DNA of 12,792 nt from UBA1234 sp964400015 (lineage in GTDB: Bacteria; Bacillota; Clostridia; TANB77; UBA1234). Within the stretch, counting starts at the first letter, position 1. Each line of letters starts with the position of its first letter. A model generated the notes under the pieces. It made no database searches. It saw only the letters and a program-made list of their open reading frames with translations, and was not told the origin of the DNA. The DNA lies in NCBI GenBank assembly GCA_964400015.1, contig CAYNRR010000024.1:1-12792 (forward strand), in the 5' to 3' direction. Shown piece by piece: positions 7,561 through 12,736 of this stretch. Both the position numbers and the translations under genes were made by a program.

Positions 7561-8679
7561 TTAAATGTTATTAAGTTTCTTATATTCTAAAAATTTATCA
7601 AATTCTTCTTTTTTGTATTTGTCAAAGATAGAGGTATAGGTGTTGATTGTAACAGAAACATCTGTATGCCCTAAAAGTTTTTGTAATACATGTGCTGGCA
7701 TTCCAGATTCAATGCAACGTGTGGCAAAAGTGTGGCGCAACATGTGAAAATTATATTCGCCTTTGAATCCTAAATTTTTGCATACTCGTTTGAAAACAAT
7801 ATTCAATGTTGAAGGACGTATAATCTTATTGTTAAAAGAATATATTAAGCCAAATTCATTATTTTCCATATTAGATATGGACTTTATCAGCACGTCTTTT
7901 AAATCGCTGTCAAAAGGAATTTCACGCGTTCCTGCGTATGTTTTTGCTCCTCTTTTTAGTGTAAAGGCATCATAATCGTTCCTAGTGATTGTTTTTGACA
8001 CTTTTATAACATTCTTACTAAAATCTATATCTTGGGGTTGCAATGCAAGTATTTCTCCACATCTCATTCCTGTGTTGATGGCAATAAGAAAAATGTTTTT
8101 ATATACTTCATTATCTAAAGAAGCTAAAAACTGCTGATGCTGTTCAAGCGTTAAAGCTTCTACTTTTTTATCTTGTTTATTTGATTTTGGTTTTATAACA
8201 TGAAGCATAGGATTCTTAATAATCAATTCGTCTTTGACGGCTTCGTCAAAAGTCAGTTTTACTAACTGAAATATCTTGGATATATAAGAATTTGAATAGT
8301 GTTTTAAAGTATAAAAAAACTCTTGCAAATCATCTTTTGTAATACTTTGAATTGGTATTTCGCCAAGCTCAGATTTTTTGATGATATTAAGAGTCCCTAA
8401 TGCACGCAAATAAGAAGAGGCAACTGTAATATTTGCTTCGTGTTTTCTTTCTATGATTTTTTCAGCAATCTCTGGAATAGTTTGCTTTGTTTTTTCGACA
8501 TACTTCCCAGACTCAGCGTCCTTAATAGCATCGCGCAGTTTTTTCTTTAGTGTTTTTTCATCTTTATCATATAAAGTTTTTCTCTTTTTTGTGAAAGGGT
8601 CTGTAAATTGAGCAACATATCTATTTAAACTTTTATTAAAAAAGATAGTGCCCTCGCCGTTGTAGTTTCTTTTAGCCAT
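7561..8679 (-). CDS. int: Phage-type tyrosine recombinase/integrase
   Basis: 372 residues, the usual size for Gram-positive phage and ICE integrases. Residues about 5-45 form an AP2-like arm-binding domain (GEGTIFF, then FTDPFTKKRKT), about 65-160 a SAM-like core-binding domain, and about 175-355 the catalytic domain. The catalytic set is visible: R206 (in NTGMRCGE), probable K246, H312 and R315 (HMLRH), H338 (LLGHTD) and the nucleophile Y348 (NTYTS). It catalyses site-specific integration and, with an excisionase, excision. It reads toward tRNA-Gln, which fits use of that tRNA as attB. An RBS-like GTGAGG precedes the ATG. All key residues are present, so it should be active. Confidence 0.95.
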   Translation of the reverse strand: MAKRNYNGEGTIFFNKSLNRYVAQFTDPFTKKRKTLYDKDEKTLKKKLRDAIKDAESGKYVEKTKQTIPEIAEKIIERKHEANITVASSYLRALGTLNIIKKSELGEIPIQSITKDDLQEFFYTLKHYSNSYISKIFQLVKLTFDEAVKDELIIKNPMLHVIKPKSNKQDKKVEALTLEQHQQFLASLDNEVYKNIFLIAINTGMRCGEILALQPQDIDFSKNVIKVSKTITRNDYDAFTLKRGAKTYAGTREIPFDSDLKDVLIKSISNMENNEFGLIYSFNNKIIRPSTLNIVFKRVCKNLGFKGEYNFHMLRHTFATRCIESGMPAHVLQKLLGHTDVSVTINTYTSIFDKYKKEEFDKFLEYKKLNNI

Positions 8680-8704
8680 AATAAAACCTCACTTTATTTA
8701 ATAA

Positions 8705-8768
8705 TAATCTTCCAATAAATCGGACAACTTTACTTTATTTGATGTTAATCGTCCGATAAAATCGTACA
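8705..8768. repeat. Imperfect direct repeat pair upstream of int
   Basis: Two copies of about 22 bases (8705-8726 and 8746-8768) follow TAATC(T/G)TCC(A/G)ATAAA, then TCG(G/T)ACA, with a period of about 41 bases. Parts also form an inverted pair, ATCGGAC/GTCCGAT. The position just upstream of the int ATG suggests recombination-directionality or int-control sites; no protein can be assigned. Confidence 0.5.
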
Positions 8769-8787
8769 GTTGTCGTTTTATAAAATT

Positions 8788-8813
8788 TAAAGGTATCGAA
8801 TTTGATACCTTTA
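8788..8813 (-). terminator. Probable terminator of the repressor/conversion operon
   Basis: A perfect 10-bp stem TAAAGGTATC/GATACCTTTA with a six-base loop lies 38 bases past the stalk-protein stop. On the minus strand it is followed by AATTTTATAAAA, a weak U-tract. It would separate that operon from int. Confidence 0.6.
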
Positions 8814-8851
8814 TTAAATATTGTTAATAGTTTACTGTTTTTAAATATGGA

Positions 8852-9550
8852 TTAGGCGTAGTATTCCATATTTGCCAAAGTAATTGTGTTTAATAATGAA
8901 TAATAAATTTCACTTCTTAATTTTTCAAGTTCAGACCATTCGTTTATTATTAAAGTATCTGACATAGGTTTCTTTAAAGCATTTGTTATGTTGGTATTAA
9001 AAGTATCTACTTTAGTATAATATGTATCTAATTTTTGAGAAATTTGAGATATTTCTGTGTTAGAAAAACCTAAGTAAGTAGAAATTGCATCAAGTTCGGC
9101 AAAATATTCTTTACAAATCGGAATGGCTTTTTCATCAACATATTCTTGCGTTTGGACTAAATTCAAAATATAAGTTGCATCTTTATTGAACGAATAGTAG
9201 TTTAAGTATGAATTTTCAATATGGTCGATGCTATCACCTACAAAATCTAATGTTGTAACTAATGTATTAGCGTAATATATGTAATCAAACAAACTATCTT
9301 TTCGGTAATTATCTACCAATATTGTGCTATTCTGAAAGTCAACATTAACACCAGTTACAGTTCCAAACTCTCTTAATGGCAAATAAGTTCTTCCTTGATA
9401 ACTTAAAATAGGCATTTCAGACGCATAAGTTTGTCCGTTAACTGTTATAGGAAAAAAATTATAATACACGTCTTGAACTGTTGAGTTGGCGAAAGTAATT
9501 GAACAAAAAGTAACAACTAATATAGTTATTATAAACAATTTATTTTTCAT
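8852..9550 (-). CDS. Secreted stalk-domain (copper amine oxidase N-terminal-like) protein, probable prophage cargo
   Basis: 232 residues. A signal peptide (1-21, ending TFA) indicates export. Residues about 30-80, with FPITVNGQTY, a PLREFG element following RTYLP, and a final beta segment (STILVD), match the stalk or copper-amine-oxidase N-terminal-like domain common in Clostridia surface proteins. It has no enzymatic role by itself. Residues about 85-232 are predicted helical and I recognise no family there. A ribosome binding site AAAGGAGAT precedes the ATG. It lies 20 bases after the YHYH gene and on the same strand as the phage repressor, so it is probably expressed in the lysogen and alters the host envelope (inference). 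Confidence 0.7.
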   Translation of the reverse strand: MKNKLFIITILVVTFCSITFANSTVQDVYYNFFPITVNGQTYASEMPILSYQGRTYLPLREFGTVTGVNVDFQNSTILVDNYRKDSLFDYIYYANTLVTTLDFVGDSIDHIENSYLNYYSFNKDATYILNLVQTQEYVDEKAIPICKEYFAELDAISTYLGFSNTEISQISQKLDTYYTKVDTFNTNITNALKKPMSDTLIINEWSELEKLRSEIYYSLLNTITLANMEYYA

Positions 9551-9570
9551 AAAAATATCTCCTTTAAATT

Positions 9571-9961
9571 TTATTTTTTATTAAATTTATTTTTAAACCA
9601 TGTGCATAATGATTCTAACAATACTATTATATATGGACTTAAAAAAATAAAAGTAATGCCATAACTGAATAAGTTGGAAAATATGTTTCTATTATTATCA
9701 GTGTTTTCTATAATTGTTGTACTAACCGATGGAGAAGGTATATTTGAATTGTCTTTATCACTTGTAGAAGAAGTACTGTAAATTTTAGAATATGGACAGA
9801 TACCATTTTCGTGTTGATGTGCTGAATAGCCGTGATGATAGTGATATTCTCCAGTATTTCTATTATAATGTCCACCGTTTTCCGTCTGTTCTACCAGGAT
9901 GTGCAAAAGTTAAGGAGCACGTCATCAAAAAAGCTAGAATAAATGGCAAAAGTCTCTTCAT
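9571..9961 (-). pseudogene. YHYH-motif secreted protein, interrupted by a one-base frameshift
   Basis: The gene opens at the ATG at 9961, four bases after the repressor stop, with GGAAG seven bases upstream. Frame one encodes a clear signal peptide, MKRLLPFILAFLMTCSLTFA, then HPGRTDG, then hits a stop at 9865-9863. The following frame continues exactly where the family should: GGHYNRNTGEYHYHHG, SAHQHENGICPY, a Ser/Thr-rich linker and a C-terminal membrane segment with a basic tail. Removing one A from the four-A run at 9881-9878 (minus strand) joins the halves into a 129-residue protein. The YHYH family has His-rich motifs and unknown function. Either the gene is broken, or this is a base-calling error or recoding. 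A shorter reading from a TTG at 9906 would lack the signal peptide and is unlikely. Confidence 0.75.
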
Positions 9962-9965
9962 ACAA

Positions 9966-10559
9966 TCACTTCCAATTCCTAATTTGTCTTACAACAATTC
10001 CTACAACTTTAACTGGCAACTTTTCCATTTCCTCATAAGTAAATTTCTTTACTGGATAATAAGGATTAAAAGCATGTAATTCTATGCCAGTGTCAGTTTT
10101 TACTACTTTTTTAACTGTTGCTTCATCTCCGTTTATTAAAACTATACCTATATCATTGGTAGAAAACTCTCCGTCTTGTTTGTGTACTATTAAATAGTCA
10201 CCCTCGTCGAACAACGGAGCCATGCTGTCACCTTTAACAACAAGCCCAAAATAGTTCTCTGGATCCGATATGTTCATATTAGGTTCTATATAGTCAATGA
10301 TATTTTCTTCTGCCAAATAGTTATAACCTGCTTTGACTGTACCAAGAATAGGAAGAAGATTTTTATTGTTTGTATCAACACCAAGTAAATAGTCAACAGA
10401 AACGTTGAAAAATTTTGCAAGTTTTTTTGCTGTTTCGGTAGGCATGTTTCGTTTATTAGTTTCATAATAGCTATACGCAGGAGTGGTTATTTTTAAAAAT
10501 TTAGCAATATCACTTTGTAGCAATTCTTTTTTTTCACGTAATTCTTTTAAGCGATTCAT
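9966..10559 (-). CDS. CI/LexA-like phage repressor: XRE HTH plus S24 self-cleaving peptidase
   Basis: 197 residues from the ATG at 10559, which has GAGGTG seven bases upstream. A longer reading from a TTG at 10592 is ruled out because it begins upstream of the -10 box. Residues about 2-60 are an XRE-type helix-turn-helix, and about 70-197 an S24 domain. The cleavage site is A77-G78 (TVKAGY). The catalytic Ser is S112 (KGDSMAP) and the Lys is K150 (EATVKK). Such repressors hold the lytic promoters off until RecA filaments trigger self-cleavage, which links induction to DNA damage. It is divergent from the Cro-like gene and its promoter contains a matching operator. It is followed by secreted-protein genes, probably on the same transcript. 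Confidence 0.93.
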   Translation of the reverse strand: MNRLKELREKKELLQSDIAKFLKITTPAYSYYETNKRNMPTETAKKLAKFFNVSVDYLLGVDTNNKNLLPILGTVKAGYNYLAEENIIDYIEPNMNISDPENYFGLVVKGDSMAPLFDEGDYLIVHKQDGEFSTNDIGIVLINGDEATVKKVVKTDTGIELHAFNPYYPVKKFTYEEMEKLPVKVVGIVVRQIRNWK

Positions 10560-10580
10560 TTTTTTCACCTCGTTTAATAC

Positions 10581-10608
10581 ATTATATAACAATTAGTTAA
10601 CTATGCAA
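10581..10608 (-). promoter_or_regulatory. Repressor-maintenance promoter (P_RM-like)
   Basis: On the minus strand, TTGCAT (10608-10603) and a consensus TATAAT (10586-10581) are 16 bases apart. Operator O1 occupies the spacer, so the repressor very likely controls its own synthesis. Confidence 0.7.
10586..10600. promoter_or_regulatory. Operator O1 (repressor promoter)
   Basis: ATAAC-aatta-GTTAA matches the shared inverted repeat (T/A)TAAC-N5-GTTAA in this region and lies between the -35 and -10 of the repressor promoter. Confidence 0.65.
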
Positions 10609-10635
10609 ATGTTTTTTTCTTACAGCCACAATTGT

Positions 10636-10650
10636 TTAACAGAAAGTTAA
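10636..10650. promoter_or_regulatory. Operator O2 (middle of the divergent region)
   Basis: TTAAC-agaaa-GTTAA is a perfect 5-5-5 inverted repeat, between the two divergent promoters and upstream of both -35 boxes. Confidence 0.7.
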
Positions 10651-10670
10651 AATATTTTTCAAAAATCATA

Positions 10671-10699
10671 TTGACAAATAACTCAAAGTTAATTAAACT
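10671..10699 (+). promoter_or_regulatory. Early lytic promoter (P_R-like)
   Basis: A consensus -35 TTGACA (10671-10676), a 17-base spacer and TAAACT (10694-10699). Operator O3 fills the spacer and O4 lies just downstream, so bound repressor would block it. It drives the Cro-like gene and probably the genes after it. Confidence 0.7.
10678..10692. promoter_or_regulatory. Operator O3 (inside the early promoter)
   Basis: ATAAC-tcaaa-GTTAA lies within the -35/-10 spacer of the rightward promoter. Confidence 0.65.
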
Positions 10700-10710
10700 G
10701 TATTTGAAAG

Positions 10711-10725
10711 TTAACACAAAGTTAA
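10711..10725. promoter_or_regulatory. Operator O4 (downstream of the early promoter)
   Basis: TTAAC-acaaa-GTTAA is a perfect inverted repeat between the -10 box and the ribosome binding site of the Cro-like gene. Confidence 0.7.
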
Positions 10726-10741
10726 AAAAGGAGGTGCTAAT

Positions 10742-10942
10742 ATGACTTTAAAAGAAATTCGAAAAAAGAAAAATATTGGGTTGACTGATGCTTCTAAAAA
10801 AATAGGCATTACCAAAACATACTTATATTTGATTGAAAATGGAAAAAGAAACCCTAGCGATAAAATTAAATTAAAAATGTCAAAAACATACGGCGTTTCT
10901 CCAACAACTATTTTTTTAGCCACTCAGTTAACTAAAAGTTAA
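10742..10942 (+). CDS. Cro-like XRE-family transcriptional regulator
   Basis: 66 residues, essentially one helix-turn-helix domain (about 3-57, with ITKTYLYLIENGKR as the recognition region). There is no S24 or dimerisation extension. AAGGAGGTG precedes the ATG. Its position opposite the CI-like repressor, behind a promoter studded with shared operators, is that of a Cro antirepressor or early regulator that competes for the same sites. Operator O5 overlaps its stop codon. An antisense reading across the gene has no ribosome binding site and is dismissed. Confidence 0.88.
   Translation: MTLKEIRKKKNIGLTDASKKIGITKTYLYLIENGKRNPSDKIKLKMSKTYGVSPTTIFLATQLTKS
10928..10942. promoter_or_regulatory. 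Operator O5 overlapping the end of the Cro-like gene
   Basis: TTAAC-taaaa-GTTAA is a perfect inverted repeat whose last three bases are the stop codon. It is about 210 bases from O4, so it could act as an auxiliary operator for looping, or it may block elongation. Confidence 0.55.
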
Positions 10943-10960
10943 AAATTGAGCTTGAAAATA

Positions 10961-10983
10961 TTTTACGAAAAATGTTCGTAAAA
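10961..10983. promoter_or_regulatory. Palindrome P1, candidate operator of the second XRE regulator
   Basis: TTTTACGAA-aaatg-TTCGTAAAA is a perfect 9-5-9 inverted repeat. Its core, TTACGAA-N5-TTCGTAA, is repeated in P2 41 bases away. Confidence 0.65.
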
Positions 10984-11003
10984 AACAAAGTTTTGTGGTG
11001 TTT

Positions 11004-11022
11004 TTACGAAAAAGTTTCGTAA
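11004..11022. promoter_or_regulatory. Palindrome P2, candidate operator of the second XRE regulator
   Basis: TTACGAA-aaagt-TTCGTAA is a 7-5-7 perfect inverted repeat that abuts the ribosome binding site GAAAGGAG (11023-11030) of the next gene. I find no convincing -35/-10 pair between P1 and P2. It could also fold as an RNA hairpin beside the Shine-Dalgarno. Confidence 0.65.
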
Positions 11023-11037
11023 GAAAGGAGCAAATGT

Positions 11038-11265
11038 ATGCAAATAGGGGATTTCATTAAATATTTGAGAAAAGGCAACGGAATAAGTCAAGACGAATTA
11101 GCAAATGAAATAATGCGTTCACAAGATTGGATGTCATTAGTGGAAACCAATAAGATAGAACCTGGAATTGAAGATATCAAACTTATTTCTAAAACATTAC
11201 ATGAACCAATATTAGAAATACTTGCAGACGGCTTATTGTTTCAAGACATAAAAAAGAGAATATGA
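11038..11265 (+). CDS. Small XRE-family helix-turn-helix regulator
   Basis: 75 residues dominated by an XRE HTH (about 2-60, with GISQDELANEIMRSQDWMSLVE). It has a short tail and no second domain. The ribosome binding site is GAAAGGAG, seven bases from the ATG. Two copies of a palindrome different from the CI/Cro operators lie immediately upstream, which suggests autoregulation through its own sites. The target may be later early-region genes. An alternative is that the palindromes belong to another regulator beyond the window. Confidence 0.82.
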   Translation: MQIGDFIKYLRKGNGISQDELANEIMRSQDWMSLVETNKIEPGIEDIKLISKTLHEPILEILADGLLFQDIKKRI

Positions 11266-11287
11266 ATAGATATAAGGAGGCATTGCT

Positions 11288-11467
11288 ATGACTAATTTAG
11301 CTGAAATAACATTGTATGACATAAAAGATATAGCTAACTTTTTGAGTGTTTCAATTCCTGTAGCAAACAAAATGTGCAGAGAAAGAACAATTAAAGCAAA
11401 AAAAGTTGGCAGAGAATGGAAAGTTACAAAAGAAGCATTAGAAGCTTATTTGAATATAAGGAGATGA
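11288..11467 (+). CDS. Excisionase-family (MerR-like winged HTH) DNA-binding protein
   Basis: 59 residues. It has the layout of the small excisionase or DNA-binding family: an N-terminal TLYDIKDIANFLSVS helix-turn region, a conserved CRERTIKAKKVGREWKV wing, and a final helix TKEALEAYL. AAGGAGG precedes the ATG. In phages such proteins either steer integrase toward excision or act as regulators. Being in the early operon of an element with a tyrosine integrase makes a directionality role reasonable but not certain. Its last codons contain the AAGGAG ribosome binding site of the next gene, indicating tight coupling. Confidence 0.8.
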   Translation: MTNLAEITLYDIKDIANFLSVSIPVANKMCRERTIKAKKVGREWKVTKEALEAYLNIRR

Positions 11468-11472
11468 AACAA

Positions 11473-11739
11473 ATGAAAATAGTTAATAGAAGAAGATTTA
11501 TAACAAGTATTTCAATTTTAGCTTTAGTAATAATTTCAATTTTTAGTTTATGTTTTGCAAAGAATGAAATTGAAACAGAAGAGTATGTTGTTTCAACTGG
11601 AGAAACTCTTTGGAGCATAGCTTCGGAGAACAAAAAAGATGGACAAGACATCAGAGAATACATATATGAGTTGAGAGAGCTTAATGAGTTAGAAGACTGC
11701 ATGATTTATCCAAACCAAGTCATCCAGATTGTTAAATAA
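11473..11739 (+). CDS. Small membrane-anchored LysM protein, YneA-like
   Basis: 88 residues from the ATG at 11473, with AAGGAG (11458-11463) nine bases upstream and five bases after the previous stop. An in-frame reading opening at 11416 would overlap the previous gene and lacks a site. A basic start is followed by one transmembrane segment (about 9-29), a short acidic linker, then a LysM domain (about 37-88, YVVSTGETLWSIA through to PNQVIQIVK). This is the architecture of Bacillus YneA, the SOS-induced cell-division inhibitor, but of many other LysM proteins too. Here it lies in the lytic-side operon of a damage-inducible repressor, so expression would follow induction. The division-block role is inference. 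Confidence 0.75.
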   Translation: MKIVNRRRFITSISILALVIISIFSLCFAKNEIETEEYVVSTGETLWSIASENKKDGQDIREYIYELRELNELEDCMIYPNQVIQIVK

Positions 11740-11768
11740 ATATTTTTAATTAGAAAGGTGGTGAGAAT

Positions 11769-12035
11769 ATGGAAATTATATCGTGGCTTTTAATTTGTTC
11801 AATGGTATGCAATTTTATAATGTTCATGAATTTAAATTATAAGAATCGTTGCATTGAAGATTTAGAAGTTTCTAAGTCAAGAATGCTTAGAAGAAAGCAA
11901 AGTGAAATACTAGAAATTTTATATCACATTCAAGAAATGACGGACTTCAGAAAAACTTATTCAAAAGAAGCCGTCAGAGAATATGTGAACAAAAAAATAG
12001 AACTAAACACGAACACTGACAACGCGAATGTTTAG
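11769..12035 (+). CDS. Small membrane protein of unknown function, phage-associated
   Basis: 88 residues. One hydrophobic N-terminal segment (about 3-20) is followed by a charged, helical, coiled-coil-like region (about 25-75, rich in Glu, Lys and Arg). GAAAGGTGGTG lies upstream of the ATG. I do not recognise the family. Its position after the LysM gene suggests the same transcript, and a transmembrane-plus-coiled-coil layout would suit a partner of an envelope protein, but nothing shows this directly. Confidence 0.6.
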   Translation: MEIISWLLICSMVCNFIMFMNLNYKNRCIEDLEVSKSRMLRRKQSEILEILYHIQEMTDFRKTYSKEAVREYVNKKIELNTNTDNANV

Positions 12036-12104
12036 TTCAAAAGATGTAAATAAAATATCTACATGAATATATTAACAAAAAAGTCATAAAAAATCAAGAA
12101 ATTT

Positions 12105-12123
12105 GCACATTGAAAACTGAATA
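12105..12123 (+). other. rRNA-spacer-like motif GCACATTGAAAACTGAATA
   Basis: This segment resembles the TTGAAAACTGAATA tag near boxA in the 16S-23S spacer of many Firmicutes. It lies upstream of the promoter at 12188. The resemblance is from memory and its role here is unknown. The remainder of 12036-12187 shows no gene. Confidence 0.35.
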
Positions 12124-12187
12124 ATTATTAGACGAAATGCAGTGTTATCAGTACTTTTAAAAATTTTGGAAATATTTTAGAAAAGTG

Positions 12188-12216
12188 TTGACAACTCGTA
12201 ACGAGTTTGATATTAT
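12188..12216 (+). promoter_or_regulatory. Strong promoter with a palindromic operator in the spacer
   Basis: A perfect TTGACA (12188-12193), 17 bases, then TATTAT (12211-12216). The spacer holds AACTCGT-A-ACGAGTT (12193-12207), a perfect 7-1-7 palindrome unrelated to the CI/Cro sites. A dimeric repressor bound here would occlude RNA polymerase. A small hairpin TGTCC/GGACA (12222-12235) begins the transcript. Confidence 0.8.
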
Positions 12217-12252
12217 ATACTTGTCCAAAGGGACAGGGAAGGTGGTGAACTT

Positions 12253-12384
12253 ATGAAAAGGTTACTACAATCTCTAATAAAAAAGCTAGTTGTAGCCCAC
12301 CAAGCCAAACAACTAGCAAATGAATTAGAGAAAAAACATCAAAACATTATCAAAACAGCAAATGATTTTTACTATAGTAGATAA
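12253..12384 (+). CDS. Small basic helical protein, 43 residues, unknown
   Basis: The reading starts with MKRLLQSLIKKLVV and ends DFYYSR. It has a strong ribosome binding site, GGGAAGGTGGTG, and is the first gene after the strong promoter at 12188. The N-terminal 14 residues are amphipathic and basic, and the remainder is a charged helix. I recognise no family. The good translation signal and dedicated promoter support a real gene; its size alone does not. Confidence 0.55.
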   Translation: MKRLLQSLIKKLVVAHQAKQLANELEKKHQNIIKTANDFYYSR

Positions 12385-12398
12385 TGGATGAACCCTAA

Positions 12399-12441
12399 TC
12401 CTTGGCAGAAGTATATATCAAAATCGTACGACTGTCAAGGA
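12399..12441 (+). promoter_or_regulatory. Leader hairpin overlapping the RBS of the AbrB-like gene
   Basis: TCCTTGGCAG (12399-12408) pairs with CTGTCAAGGA (12432-12441), 10 bp with one G-U. The 3' arm includes the AAGGA of the ribosome binding region (AAGGAAGGGGG). The loop contains the palindrome TCGTACGA (12424-12431). Translation control is plausible. Confidence 0.45.
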
Positions 12442-12454
12442 AGGGGGCTTTTAA

Positions 12455-12634
12455 ATGGAGGAAAAAAAATTGAAAGTTGTACTTTATAAGAGCGGAGATG
12501 GGTATATAACTCCAAGAGTTCCTATCCCGATGAAATGGTTTAAAAAAATGAACTTAACTGAAACTGAATTAGATGTTAAAGCTAAATTTAACGAAGAAAC
12601 AGGAGAGTTAATTTTTGTGAAAGATAAAAAATAA
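12455..12634 (+). CDS. AbrB/MazE/SpoVT-like small DNA-binding protein
   Basis: 59 residues. KVVLYKSGDGYITPRVPIP followed by MKWFKKMNL and a final beta strand (ELIFVKD) is the pattern I recognise from small AbrB/MazE-fold proteins common in Clostridia prophages and mobile elements. These are usually swapped-hairpin dimers that bind DNA. The ATG follows AAGGAAGGGGG. No toxin gene is visible directly downstream, so a MazE antitoxin role is unsupported within the window. It could be a repressor for a nearby palindrome such as 12193-12207, which is only a suggestion. Confidence 0.72.
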   Translation: MEEKKLKVVLYKSGDGYITPRVPIPMKWFKKMNLTETELDVKAKFNEETGELIFVKDKK

Positions 12635-12642
12635 ATAAAAAA

Positions 12643-12686
12643 CTACTTAAAACTGCATCGTCTGGTAAACATTCAGTTTTAAGTAG
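12643..12686 (+). terminator. Perfect 13-bp hairpin after the AbrB-like gene
   Basis: CTACTTAAAACTG (12643-12655) pairs with CAGTTTTAAGTAG (12674-12686), with an 18-base loop. It is followed by CCCCAAAAA, not a U-run, so it may be an mRNA 3' structure or regulatory stem rather than a true terminator. Confidence 0.5.
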
Positions 12687-12694
12687 CCCCAAAA

Positions 12695-12712
12695 ACTACT
12701 TTGAAAAGTAGT
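12695..12712 (+). other. Short hairpin sharing its arm with the preceding stem
   Basis: ACTACTT-TGAA-AAGTAGT forms a 7-bp stem (8-bp arms overall). The arm CTACTT/AAGTAG is common to this and the preceding hairpin, allowing alternative pairing between them. Confidence 0.6.
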
Positions 12713-12736
12713 CTATTTGTAATTGTATCAAAATAG

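Noticed and set aside
9792..10079. Rightward open frame across the repressor and YHYH genes
   Set aside because: It overlaps two well-supported minus-strand genes, has no ribosome binding site, and its protein lacks recognisable features.
10560..10592. N-terminal extension of the repressor from a TTG at 10592
   Set aside because: The -10 box (10586-10581) lies inside this extension, and GAGGTG is ideally placed for the ATG at 10559.
10711..10923. Minus-strand open frame across the Cro-like gene
   Set aside because: It is antisense to a clear HTH gene with a strong ribosome binding site, and it has no translation signal.
10961..11022. LexA (SOS) boxes upstream of the second XRE gene
   Set aside because: The Gram-positive SOS box is CGAAC-N4-GTTCG; these sites have a five-base centre and lack the inner C/G in most arms.
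12455..12634. MazE antitoxin with a partner toxin
   Set aside because: The fold resembles AbrB/MazE, but no overlapping or adjacent toxin gene is present before the window ends.
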